From the NCBI GenBank assembly GCA_017744735.1, contig JAGIAR010000013.1:1-64000 (forward strand): a stretch of DNA of 64,000 nucleotides. The letters run 5' to 3'. The translations under genes were made by a program, and so were the position numbers. Under the pieces are notes generated by a model that made no database searches, was not told the origin of the DNA, and worked only from the letters and a program-made list of their open reading frames with translations. The stretch comes from Novosphingobium sp. GTDB taxonomy: Bacteria; Pseudomonadota; Alphaproteobacteria; Sphingomonadales; Sphingomonadaceae. Position 1 is the first letter of the stretch, and each line of letters opens with the position of its first letter. This document shows, piece by piece, positions 1-9,009 of the stretch.

Positions 1-1521
<1,521 letters not shown>

Positions 1522-1541
1522 GCCCGCGATGAAAAGCCAGG

Positions 1542-1573
1542 CCGCCGCCGGTGCCGAAACGCGCCGGCGGCGG
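1542..1573 (+). terminator. dnaK-dnaJ intergenic hairpin (attenuator-like)
   Basis: A 10-bp perfect stem, CCGCCGCCGG (1542-1551) pairing with CCGGCGGCGG (1564-1573), with a 12-nt loop, is followed by only a weak TCGGTTT tract. It sits between the dnaK stop and the dnaJ start. It probably gives partial termination or mRNA processing that lowers DnaJ relative to DnaK; this role is inferred. Confidence 0.6.
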
Positions 1574-1597
1574 TCGGTTTAGGGACTTGACCGAGTT

Positions 1598-2743
1598 GTG
1601 AGCACCCAGATCGACTATTACGAACTGCTCGAAGTCGAGCGGACCGCGGACGACAAGACCATCAAGACGTCGTTCCGCCGCCTCGCCATGCAGTACCACC
1701 CGGACCGCAATCCGGGCGATCACGAGGCCGAAGCCAGGTTCAAGGCGATCAACGAAGCCTATGACTGCCTGAAGGACCCCCAGAAGCGGGCGGCCTACGA
1801 CCGGTTCGGCCATGCCGCGTTCCAGAACGGCGGCCCCGGTGCGGGCGGGTTCGGCGGCGGCTTCGGCGGGGCGCAGGATTTCGGCGACATCGGCGACATT
1901 TTCGAGACGATCTTCGGCAACGCCTTCGGTGCCGGCGGGGCGCGCCAGCGTCCGCGGCGCGGGGCCGACATGCGCTACGACATGCAGATCTCGCTCGAGG
2001 AAGCGTTCCACGGCAAGCACAGCGAGATCGAGGTCGAGGTCTCGGTCCCCTGCGAGCCCTGCAACGGCTCCGGCGCGGAAGACGGTACCGGCCGACGCAC
2101 CTGCAATCTGTGTGGCGGGCGCGGCAAGGTCCGCGCGCAGCAGGGCCTGTTCGTGATCGAGCGTCCGTGCCCGACCTGCCACGGCAGCGGCCAGGTGATC
2201 GAGAACCCGTGCCGCAACTGCCGCGGCGAAGGCCGGGTGGACGAGCTCCAGAAGCTCGAGGTCACGATCCCGCCGGGGGTCGACAACGGCACCCGCATCC
2301 GCCTGACCGGCAAGGGCGAGGCCGGGCCGCACGGCGCGCCTCCGGGCGATCTCTACATCTTCATCCACGTCAAGCAGCACCCGGTGTTCGAGCGCGAAGG
2401 GACCGACCTGTTCACCCGCATGCCGATCAGCTTCACCAGCGCCGCGCTAGGCGGCAAGGTCGAAATCCCCGGCCTCGACGGCGAAGTGAGCACGATCGAA
2501 ATCCCGGCGGGGATCCAGTCGGGCAAGCAGCTGCGCAAGCGCGGCGCCGGCATGCCGGTGCTGCAGGGCCGCGGGCGCGGCGATCTGGTGGTCGAGATCG
2601 CGGTCGAGACCCCGACCCGGCTGTCGGCCCGGCAGAAAGAGCTGCTGCGCGAGTTCCAGGAAACCGAGACCGGCGAGGAATGCCCCGAAAGCGCGGGCTT
2701 CTTCGCCAAGCTCAAGCACGCCTGGAACGATCTGACCGAATGA
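1598..2743 (+). CDS. dnaJ: Co-chaperone DnaJ (Hsp40)
   Basis: J-domain co-chaperone that stimulates the DnaK ATPase and delivers substrates. The 381-aa product is full length for type I DnaJ. It has an N-terminal J domain with the HPD motif (QYHPDRNPGD), a Gly/Phe-rich linker around residues 75-115, and a zinc-finger region with four CxxCxGxG repeats (CEPCNGSG, CNLCGGRG, CPTCHGSG, CRNCRGEG). The C-terminal substrate-binding domains follow. The start is GTG at 1598, reading MSTQIDYYELLEV, which matches the family N-terminus. It is downstream of dnaK and probably co-transcribed through the 1542-1573 hairpin. Confidence 0.98.
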   Translation: MSTQIDYYELLEVERTADDKTIKTSFRRLAMQYHPDRNPGDHEAEARFKAINEAYDCLKDPQKRAAYDRFGHAAFQNGGPGAGGFGGGFGGAQDFGDIGDIFETIFGNAFGAGGARQRPRRGADMRYDMQISLEEAFHGKHSEIEVEVSVPCEPCNGSGAEDGTGRRTCNLCGGRGKVRAQQGLFVIERPCPTCHGSGQVIENPCRNCRGEGRVDELQKLEVTIPPGVDNGTRIRLTGKGEAGPHGAPPGDLYIFIHVKQHPVFEREGTDLFTRMPISFTSAALGGKVEIPGLDGEVSTIEIPAGIQSGKQLRKRGAGMPVLQGRGRGDLVVEIAVETPTRLSARQKELLREFQETETGEECPESAGFFAKLKHAWNDLTE

Positions 2744-2747
2744 TCGT

Positions 2748-3239
2748 TTGGCGGCCGTGAAGTCTACCGTTCTGCCTGCCGTCCTGTTCGTCTGCCTCGG
2801 CAACATCATCCGCTCTCCCCTCGCCGAAGCCGCCTTGCGACGGGCTGCGGAGCGTGCCGGGCTGGACCTCGAAGTGGACTCGGCGGCGACCTCCTCCTAC
2901 CATACCGGCAAGGCGCCCGATCCCCGCGCCTTCGCCGCCGCCGAGCGCCACGGCCTGGACATATCCGCATGCAGCGCGCGGCAGATCGGCCCCGAGGATT
3001 TCCTGCGCTTCACCCATATCTTCGCCGCGGACCGCGGAGTGCTCAAATCGGTCCGGCATGTCGTCCCGACCGGCTCGATCGCCGAGATCGCGCTGATGCT
3101 CGACTGCGTGAAGGGCCGCGAGGGCCAGTCGGTCGCCGATCCCTATTTCAGCGAGGAGCCGGCTTTCGATGCCACGGTGGCCGACGTGACCGCGGTTGCC
3201 GACGCGCTGATCAAGCGTTTCGGCCGTCGATCTTCATAG
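2748..3239 (+). CDS. Low-molecular-weight protein-tyrosine phosphatase family
   Basis: Cytoplasmic phosphatase of the LMW-PTP/ArsC fold. The P-loop CX5R(S) is CLGNIIRS, nucleophile Cys16 and Arg22 with the start used here; many relatives have CRSP where this one has IRSP. The general-acid DPY motif is present as VADPYF in the C-terminal third. Length (163 aa) is normal. The start is uncertain: TTG at 2748, four bases after the dnaJ stop, or GTG at 2757. The 3' end overlaps the convergent patatin gene by 29 bp. Physiological substrates cannot be told from sequence. Confidence 0.9.
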   Translation: MAAVKSTVLPAVLFVCLGNIIRSPLAEAALRRAAERAGLDLEVDSAATSSYHTGKAPDPRAFAAAERHGLDISACSARQIGPEDFLRFTHIFAADRGVLKSVRHVVPTGSIAEIALMLDCVKGREGQSVADPYFSEEPAFDATVADVTAVADALIKRFGRRSS

Positions 3240-5541
3240 CTTCCACTTCTTTGCGGATCCCCGCGACCAGGCCGCTGTCCGCTTTCAGCCGCGGTTCTTC
3301 CTCGTCGAGGATCGCCAGGAAGATGCGCTGCTTGAAGCTCCGGATCTCATGCTCTTCCATCGCGCCTTCGAGCGTCGAGCAGACCAGGTCGACCATTCGC
3401 TCGGCGCCGTGGAGCCGGCCCCAGAGATAGTCGTTCTCGCGATAGGCACGGCTGAAGAAGGCCCCGAAATTGTAGAACTCGACCCCGCGCAGCGTGGCCA
3501 GCGTGCCACCGGCGCGGATGGAGACGGCATCGTCGGGCGAGATGCGGTCGACCTTGATCGGATCGAACTCGGTCAGGCCCTCGTTGCGCAGCAGCGGCAG
3601 GGTCGCGACGTCGTAGAAGGGAAAGCCCAGATAGGCGAACAGGATGCGCCGCCTGAGTGGTTTGGGCATCTTCGCGAGCGCCTTGGCGAGCAGATCGTCG
3701 ACCTGCCGGTCGAGCTCGATCAGCCCGCGCATCCGCGCCAGCGCATCGAGCGCCGCTCCCGGATCGTCGAGCACCTTCTCGGCGATCGGCTTGAAGTCGG
3801 GGCCGAGCGTGGCCGATCCCTCGCGCGCGAAATAGAGCGCCAGCCCCTGGTAGATCACCTCACGCGCGGCGTCGCGGTCGGCGTCGGCGATCTCGGGATC
3901 GTCCTCCCAGTCGCGCGACAGGCGGCGCGCGAGCAGCCGCAGCCGGCGGATGCGGAAGCCGATGTCATGCTCGCGGTAGAACTGCATCGCCTGCTGGGTG
4001 GCCCCGCCGAGCGGTTCCACCAGCGTCGCCAGTCCCCGCGCCTCCAGCTCCTCGCGCAGCCGGTCGGCGATAGGCGCGGAATCGTGCAGCAGCAGGCCCG
4101 GCGCATGGGCGAAGATGATCCCGGCGAGCCGGTCGATCACCCCGGCGAACTTGGTCTGGGCGTAGGAATGGAACGCATAGCCGGCGCGCTCGGCGGCTTC
4201 CTGCTGCGCGGTGTTGCGCCAGGTGGCGAGTCGCTTGGCGCTTGGCCGGTCGATGAAGAAGGTCCGGCCGAAGATCCGGTCGACCGTGCGCTCGACATCG
4301 GGGCGCAGGGCAGCGGCGATCAGCGCCATGCGCTCGGCCTCGCGCGATTGCGCCGCGATCAGTTCGAGGTTGTCGCGGATCGGCTGCTCGCGCGGGATCG
4401 CCGAGATCGAACCGAAGATCGCGCGGAAGAAGCCGATTTCCTCGTCCTCCTCGGGCCGGATGCGGCCGCGCCGGTCGGGCCGCGGGTCGATATAGACGAA
4501 GCGCCGGTCGGTCTCGCGCTGCGCGGGGCGGCCCTTGAGCGCCTCCATCGCCTCTGAGAACGGCGCGTTGACCAGCACCGAACCGTCGATCAGCGAGACC
4601 TTGTCGACATCCTGCTGGCGGACGTGTGCCGGCATGACCCGCTCGATGAAGCGATCGCGTCCGGGCCAATCCATCGCGCGATGCCGTGCCAGTTCGTCGA
4701 TCTCTTCGACCTTCATCGGCGGGAAGGCGCCGGGGAAGCTCGCGGTCGAGCGCGCGGCGAACACCAGTTCCAGCGGATGGGCGAGCGGCTTGCCCGGTTC
4801 CTGGGGGGTCTGCGAGCGAAAGCCGATCGGCAGGCGATGCTCGCTTTCCTGCACCACCGGGGGGCTGTTGAGCCGCAGCAACTCGATATAGCCGCCGAAG
4901 TCGGTCGAGGTGACGAACAGGTCGAGCGGATGGCCGGGCGGCAGCAGCGGCGCCCCGGCGGGTGACTGCTCCATCGCCTTGAGCGCATCGGCGATCAGCC
5001 CGGCGAAGCCGATACCGGAGAAGGGCGGGGCGAACCAGCGGGACTTGACGAAGCCGCCGAGCTTGCGCCGGACCTGCTCGCGCGTCTCGGGCGCGACGCT
5101 CTCGTTGATCGCATTGCCCGGCCGGCTGAACAGGAACTCGACCACCGGCGGCGCCCAGAACTTCGCCATGCGGGTGAGTTTGTGGGCCTCGGGATCGAGC
5201 AGGCGGTCCACATCCGCATGGTCGAGCCACAGCTCGGTCAGCGGCTCGAGCGACTGGCCCGAATGCACCGCCTGCGCCAGGAACACCGCATTGATCCCGC
5301 CCGCGCTGGCGCCGGTGAGGATGTCGGGCAGCACCCGCAGGATCAATTGCCGCCGTTCGCGCAGATGTTGCAGCAGCTCGAAATAGACCGTTTCGCTGCC
5401 CGAGGCGCAGTCGGTCTCGGCATGGATCGCCCGGCTTGCCCGGGTGAGCTTCCACAACTCCTTGGTCACGCCGTGCATGTAGACGGCCAGACTCACCCCG
5501 CCGTAGCAGATGAGCGCGATGCGGAGTTCCTTCTGGCGCAT
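3211..5541 (-). CDS. Patatin-like phospholipase family protein (DUF3376-type C-terminus)
   Basis: Predicted Ser-Asp dyad lipid acyl hydrolase, 776 aa, far longer than single-domain patatins. The N-terminus carries the glycine-rich oxyanion segment CYGGVSLAVYMHG, the nucleophile elbow GASAG in ILTGASAGGINAV, and the catalytic Asp in LIDGSVLVNAPF. The long C-terminal half (with FYNFGAFFSRAYREN) resembles the DUF3376 region found in patatin-related proteins. There is no signal peptide. The ATG at 5541 is only 35 bp from the left end of the IS1595-family insertion, so its native promoter has probably been displaced. The TATAAT box in the IS end points towards it. The substrate is unknown. Confidence 0.85.
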   Translation of the reverse strand: MRQKELRIALICYGGVSLAVYMHGVTKELWKLTRASRAIHAETDCASGSETVYFELLQHLRERRQLILRVLPDILTGASAGGINAVFLAQAVHSGQSLEPLTELWLDHADVDRLLDPEAHKLTRMAKFWAPPVVEFLFSRPGNAINESVAPETREQVRRKLGGFVKSRWFAPPFSGIGFAGLIADALKAMEQSPAGAPLLPPGHPLDLFVTSTDFGGYIELLRLNSPPVVQESEHRLPIGFRSQTPQEPGKPLAHPLELVFAARSTASFPGAFPPMKVEEIDELARHRAMDWPGRDRFIERVMPAHVRQQDVDKVSLIDGSVLVNAPFSEAMEALKGRPAQRETDRRFVYIDPRPDRRGRIRPEEDEEIGFFRAIFGSISAIPREQPIRDNLELIAAQSREAERMALIAAALRPDVERTVDRIFGRTFFIDRPSAKRLATWRNTAQQEAAERAGYAFHSYAQTKFAGVIDRLAGIIFAHAPGLLLHDSAPIADRLREELEARGLATLVEPLGGATQQAMQFYREHDIGFRIRRLRLLARRLSRDWEDDPEIADADRDAAREVIYQGLALYFAREGSATLGPDFKPIAEKVLDDPGAALDALARMRGLIELDRQVDDLLAKALAKMPKPLRRRILFAYLGFPFYDVATLPLLRNEGLTEFDPIKVDRISPDDAVSIRAGGTLATLRGVEFYNFGAFFSRAYRENDYLWGRLHGAERMVDLVCSTLEGAMEEHEIRSFKQRIFLAILDEEEPRLKADSGLVAGIRKEVEAMKIDGRNA

Positions 5542-5568
5542 GGAGGGCTTGTGGCGGCTATCGCGCGC

Positions 5569-5576
5569 TTAGGCAA
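5569..5576 (+). repeat. 8-bp target-site duplication, left copy
   Basis: TTAGGCAA directly abuts the left inverted end of the IS and is repeated exactly at 7586-7593. Eight bp is the duplication length known for IS1595-family elements. Removing 5577-7585 plus one copy restores a 71-bp patatin-radA divergent intergenic region. Confidence 0.93.
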
Positions 5577-5602
5577 GGCGTTATTATACTTGACGTACCC
5601 AA
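5577..5602 (+). repeat. Left terminal inverted repeat of the IS
   Basis: The 26-bp end starts GGCGTTATTATA and finishes CGTACCCAA. On the outward (minus) strand it contains a perfect TATAAT at 5588-5583, pointing at the patatin gene. Confidence 0.92.
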
Positions 5603-5643
5603 ATTAGGAACGTAAGGTGACTCTACAAACGGAGCACCTTGAA

Positions 5644-6552
5644 ATGTCGAACCTTTCCGCCCCTCATTTCCACGACGAAGAAGCGGCTTACGCTTACGTT
5701 GAGGCTCGCATCTGGCCGCAAGGTCCGGTGTGCCCGCATTGCGGCGGTGTGGAGCGTCTGGGCAAGCTTAAGGGCAAGTCCACCCGCGTCGGCGTCTGGA
5801 AATGCTACCAGTGCCGCAAGCCCTTCACCGTGAAGATCGGCACCATCTTTGAGGACAGCAAGGTTCCGATGCGCCTGTGGCTTCAGGCCATGTATCTCAT
5901 CGCGGGATCGAAGAAGGGCATTTCGAGCAATCAGCTTCACCGCATCCTTGGCGTCACCCTGAAAACCGCTTGGTTCATGTCGCACCGTATTCGCGAAGCG
6001 ATGGCGGGCGATGATGGCTGGCCGCTTGGCGGACTTGGCAAGGTCGTTGAAGCGGACGAGACTTTCATCGGCACCCTTCCGGGCCGCGAAGTCAAAACCG
6101 CCTATTTCCACAAAATGAAAATCCTCGCTCTTGTGGAGCGCGGCGGTCGTTCGCGCGCTATGGTCGTGGACTCAATCAGCATCCCCGAAATCCAGCCCAT
6201 CCTGCTCGACAACGTGCGCCGCCAATCGAAGCTGCACACCGACGAAGCGCCGCTCTACAAGTCGATTGGCCGCTTCTTCTTCGAGCACAACACCGTGCGC
6301 CACATGTCCGGCGAGTTCGGGCGCGGGCCGGTGCATACCAACACCATCGAAGGCTATTTCAGCATCTTCAAGCGCGGCATGAAGGGCATCTACCAGCATT
6401 GCTCGCACAAGCATCTGCATCGCTACGTTGCCGAGTTCAATTTCCGCTACTCGAACCGCGTTGCGCTCGGTTACAACGACACCGACCGCGCCGATAACCT
6501 GCTTCGGGGTATCATCGGCAAGCGACTGACTTATCAAACAACTGGTGCGTGA
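5644..6552 (+). CDS. IS1595-family (ISXO2-like) DDE transposase
   Basis: Catalyses transposition of the element. The N-terminus has a zinc ribbon (CPHCGG followed by CYQC). The core shows the acidic triad in VVEADETFIG (D and E), LHTDEAPLYK (D) and NTIEGYFSIFKRGMKG (E), followed by a basic C-terminal segment with HKHLHRYVAEFNFRYSNR. The chosen ATG at 5644 (302 aa) has a GGAG Shine-Dalgarno 9 nt upstream and matches the family start MSNLSAPHFHDEEAA. A GTG at 5617 would add nine residues. The stop codon overlaps the start of the next small ORF (TGATG). No frameshift or missing catalytic residue is visible, so it looks functional. Confidence 0.95.
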   Translation: MSNLSAPHFHDEEAAYAYVEARIWPQGPVCPHCGGVERLGKLKGKSTRVGVWKCYQCRKPFTVKIGTIFEDSKVPMRLWLQAMYLIAGSKKGISSNQLHRILGVTLKTAWFMSHRIREAMAGDDGWPLGGLGKVVEADETFIGTLPGREVKTAYFHKMKILALVERGGRSRAMVVDSISIPEIQPILLDNVRRQSKLHTDEAPLYKSIGRFFFEHNTVRHMSGEFGRGPVHTNTIEGYFSIFKRGMKGIYQHCSHKHLHRYVAEFNFRYSNRVALGYNDTDRADNLLRGIIGKRLTYQTTGA

Positions 6553-6710
6553 TGCCGAAAAAGCAAAAGCAGGAAAGCCAAACCGAGCAGAGCGCAAGGT
6601 TCAAGGCGGAAGTGGAAAGGCTGGTCGCCGCTGGCGAACTAAGCCCCACCGACGCCGACGCGGCGCTAGATAAGCTTGTTAAGGGGTCTCGCTCGCCAGC
6701 GCCACGCTGA
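6552..6710 (+). CDS. Small IS-companion ORF, 52 aa, coupled to the transposase
   Basis: I do not recognise a characterised family. The ATG overlaps the transposase stop (TGATG, 6550-6554), a layout typical of translational coupling. The product is highly charged: a lysine/glutamine-rich start (MPKKQKQESQTEQSAR), a short predicted helix (FKAEVERLVAAGELS), and a basic Pro/Arg tail. From memory, short basic proteins often follow alphaproteobacterial IS1595-family transposases, so this may be a conserved accessory protein rather than noise. Its 3' end overlaps the convergent passenger gene by 32 bp. Confidence 0.55.
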   Translation: MPKKQKQESQTEQSARFKAEVERLVAAGELSPTDADAALDKLVKGSRSPAPR

Positions 6711-7560
6711 CCGCTACGGGCCTCCCCCTCTCTTTGAGGCCCTTATCGGCAAGTCGCTGCATTAGCGCCATCACGGCATTATAGATGGTCGTAGCCTTTT
6801 CGGTGCCGTACTCGTTCACGATATGCATGGTGGGATTGCGCCACGCCACTTTCACCGCGACAAGATCTCCGAGAACCTCCTTATAGAAGGGCTCTTTTCG
6901 CTTCCATGCCGGCGCCTTTTGGGCGTGCTTTTCGCTGATCTTTGCGTCGATCTGGCGAATATACGCCTCCCAACTAGGAGCGTATGGAATGCCAAGATCG
7001 CGCCCTATGACTTTAAGGGCTACTTCCATCACGCGCATAAGGTGGAATACCCCCGCGGTTCCTTGCCCCAGGATTATGCACTTTCCGGCATTCTGAATGT
7101 CCAAACGAGCGGACGGGAAGTTATTGTAGACCTCCTCCCCGAATGGAGTTTCGTTGTAATAGGTATCAGCATAAGCCTTGGTTATCGGGTAATAGTAGTG
7201 GTCTTGCAGCTCGTCGAGCAGTCGTAGGTTGAGTTGCCCAAGCTCCTGATAGAGAATTAACGGGATATCCCCCCTTGCGATGGTTTGGCTGGTGCGATCG
7301 ATTTGCGCGACGACCTTTTGCAGCGAGGGAATGTTGCCGCACAGATCGCGTGCTTCGATCAGGGCCAGTTCCGCAGATTGTCCAGCGACATTGCCTGAAG
7401 TGACAGGCTCCACGCTCCCTTGAGCCATTAGCGCCGCAAGCTGTCCGCGCGCGTATTCTATCGCAGCAGTGCAAGTCGCAAAGGCGCGGGCGTAAGTGAG
7501 CAGCATTTCGATGAGCCTCCCCGGATGTAGCGGGGCACCCTTATCATAACGCGGCTTCAT
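6679..7560 (-). CDS. IS passenger gene: putative HEPN-motif protein, 293 aa
   Basis: Function unknown; it is not a transposase. The protein is soluble and largely helical, with no signal peptide. Near the C-terminus it has WRNPTMH, that is R241-N-x3-H246, followed by a helix (EKATTIYNAVMALMQRL). This fits the Rx4-6H motif of the HEPN fold, where Arg is often followed by a polar residue and Arg/His serve RNA cleavage. The match is by motif only; there is no alignment. The ATG coincides with the inner edge of the right inverted repeat, so its promoter must lie within or beyond the 26-bp end and the leader is very short. It runs convergent to the transposase and the 52-aa ORF. Confidence 0.8.
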   Translation of the reverse strand: MKPRYDKGAPLHPGRLIEMLLTYARAFATCTAAIEYARGQLAALMAQGSVEPVTSGNVAGQSAELALIEARDLCGNIPSLQKVVAQIDRTSQTIARGDIPLILYQELGQLNLRLLDELQDHYYYPITKAYADTYYNETPFGEEVYNNFPSARLDIQNAGKCIILGQGTAGVFHLMRVMEVALKVIGRDLGIPYAPSWEAYIRQIDAKISEKHAQKAPAWKRKEPFYKEVLGDLVAVKVAWRNPTMHIVNEYGTEKATTIYNAVMALMQRLADKGLKERGRPVAVSVALASETP

Positions 7561-7585
7561 TGGGTACGCTTTCTATAATAACGCC
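7560..7585 (-). repeat. Right terminal inverted repeat of the IS
   Basis: 26 bp; the reverse complement begins GGCGTTATTATA and ends CGTACCCAA, matching the left end at 21 of 26 positions. The plus strand carries TATAAT at 7574-7579, pointing outward to radA. The passenger start codon abuts its inner edge. Confidence 0.92.
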
Positions 7586-7593
7586 TTAGGCAA
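7586..7593 (+). repeat. 8-bp target-site duplication, right copy
   Basis: TTAGGCAA, identical to 5569-5576, immediately outside the right inverted repeat. Confidence 0.93.
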
Positions 7594-7620
7594 TTGCGTT
7601 CCACTTATGTTCTCTATATT
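7594..7620 (+). promoter_or_regulatory. radA promoter with candidate LexA (SOS) box
   Basis: GTTC-N7-GTTC at 7598-7612 matches the alphaproteobacterial LexA operator exactly. It overlaps a plausible core promoter, with a TTGCGT -35 at 7594-7599 and a TATATT -10 at 7615-7620. The 15-bp spacer is short. The site is 17 bp before the radA ATG. One or two such matches are expected by chance in 64 kb, so weight comes from its position in front of a DNA-repair gene. Confidence 0.55.
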
Positions 7621-7629
7621 CCGAAGCCC

Positions 7630-8997
7630 ATGGCCAAAGCGAAACGCCGATATGTCTGCCAGGCTTGCGGGAGCGTGACGCACCGCTGGCAGGGGCAATG
7701 CGCCGATTGCGCGGAGTGGAACACGCTGGTCGAGGAAGCGCCGGCAACGGTGTTTTCGGCCAAGCACGATCTCTCGAGCGGCGGCCGGGCGGTGAGCTTC
7801 GTCTCGCTCGACGAGCCGGCCGAAATGCCCGTTCGGCGCGCGACCGGGCTGGCGGAGTTCGACCGCGCGCTCGGTGGGGGGCTGGTGCCGGGATCGGCGG
7901 TGCTGATGGGCGGCGATCCGGGGATCGGCAAGTCGACCCTCCTGCTGCAGGCCGCCGCGGCGATCGCGCGTTCGGGCGCGGAGGCGGTCTATATCAGCGG
8001 CGAGGAAGCGGCCGGGCAGGTGCGGATGCGCGCGCATCGGCTGGGGCTGGGCGATGCGCCGATCCGGCTCGCCTCGGTGACTTCGGTGCGCGACATCCTG
8101 ACCACGCTCGGCAGCATGAACCCGCCCGCGCTGCTGGTGATCGATTCGATCCAGACCATGCATTCCGACCAGATCGAGGGTGCGCCGGGGACGGTCAGCC
8201 AGGTGCGCGGCTGCGCCTTCGAACTGATTCGCTATGCGAAGGAGAACGGTACCGCGCTGGTACTGGTCGGGCATGTCACCAAGGACGGCTCGATCGCCGG
8301 GCCGCGCGTGCTCGAGCACATGGTCGACGTGGTGATGGCCTTCGAAGGCGAGCGCAGCCACCAGTATCGCATCCTGCGCGCGCTCAAGAACCGCTTCGGC
8401 GCGGTCGACGAGATCGGCGTCTTCGCGATGGCCGGGGCGGGGCTGGAGGAAGTGGGCAATCCCTCGCTGCTGTTCCTCTCCGGCAATGACGAGCCGCTGG
8501 CGGGCAGCGCGGTGTTCCCGGCGCTCGAAGGGACGCGGCCGGTGCTGGTCGAGGTGCAGGCGCTGATCGTGCGGCTGCAATCGGGCGCGACCCCGCGGCG
8601 CGCGGTGGTCGGGTGGGATTCGGGCCGGCTCGCGATGCTGCTGGCGGTGCTGGAAGCGCGCTGCGGGCTCAATTTCTCCTCGGCGGAGGTCTATCTCAAC
8701 GTTGCGGGCGGGTATCGCCTGTCCGATCCGGCGGCGGATCTCGCGGTCGCGGCCGCGCTGATGTCGGCCCTCGCCGACAAGCCGCTCCCCGCGAACAGCG
8801 TGTGGTTCGGTGAAATTTCGCTCGCCGGGGAGATTCGCCCGGTTGCCCACGGCGCGCTGCGGCTGCGTGAAGCGGTCAAGCTCGGCTTCGACAAGGGCCA
8901 TGGACCGTGCGAGGGCTGCGACAGTCCGAAAGCGATGCGCTACGAACCGCTCAAGCGGGTTGCCAACCTCGTTGACCGGGTCATGGCGAGCGCATAA
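7630..8997 (+). CDS. radA: DNA repair protein RadA
   Basis: RecA-like ATPase that drives branch migration during recombinational repair. The N-terminus has a C4 zinc finger (CQACG followed by CADC), Walker A is GGDPGIGKST, and the RadA-specific KNRFG motif appears in ALKNRFGAVDEIGVF. The C-terminal part is the Lon-protease-like domain. The chosen ATG at 7630 gives the canonical MAKAKRRYVCQACG start and 455 aa, normal for the family. The leader carries a LexA-box-like site. The IS insertion ends 44 bp upstream, so any regulation from further upstream is now cut off. Confidence 0.97.
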   Translation: MAKAKRRYVCQACGSVTHRWQGQCADCAEWNTLVEEAPATVFSAKHDLSSGGRAVSFVSLDEPAEMPVRRATGLAEFDRALGGGLVPGSAVLMGGDPGIGKSTLLLQAAAAIARSGAEAVYISGEEAAGQVRMRAHRLGLGDAPIRLASVTSVRDILTTLGSMNPPALLVIDSIQTMHSDQIEGAPGTVSQVRGCAFELIRYAKENGTALVLVGHVTKDGSIAGPRVLEHMVDVVMAFEGERSHQYRILRALKNRFGAVDEIGVFAMAGAGLEEVGNPSLLFLSGNDEPLAGSAVFPALEGTRPVLVEVQALIVRLQSGATPRRAVVGWDSGRLAMLLAVLEARCGLNFSSAEVYLNVAGGYRLSDPAADLAVAAALMSALADKPLPANSVWFGEISLAGEIRPVAHGALRLREAVKLGFDKGHGPCEGCDSPKAMRYEPLKRVANLVDRVMASA

Positions 8998-9009
8998 AAT
9001 TCACGGCGA

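Larger units (their letters stand above)
5577..7585 (+). mobile_element. Complete IS1595-family insertion sequence with passenger gene (2009 bp)
   Basis: The ends are 26-bp imperfect inverted repeats at 5577-5602 and 7560-7585. Both begin GGCGTTATTATA and end CGTACCCAA, with a 5-bp mismatched centre (21 of 26 identical). They are flanked by the exact 8-bp duplication TTAGGCAA. Inside are a DDE transposase with an N-terminal zinc ribbon, a 52-aa ORF coupled to its stop, and a convergent 293-aa passenger gene. Base composition is visibly lower in GC than the flanks. The intact ends, intact ORFs and perfect duplication indicate a recent, possibly still active insertion. Accessory genes are known in the IS1595/ISXO2 superfamily; subgroup assignment would need a database comparison. 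Confidence 0.95.

Noticed and set aside
3349-4557. 402-codon plus-strand frame opposite the patatin gene
   Set aside because: Complementary shadow of a well-supported gene; composition is low-complexity and no motif is visible.
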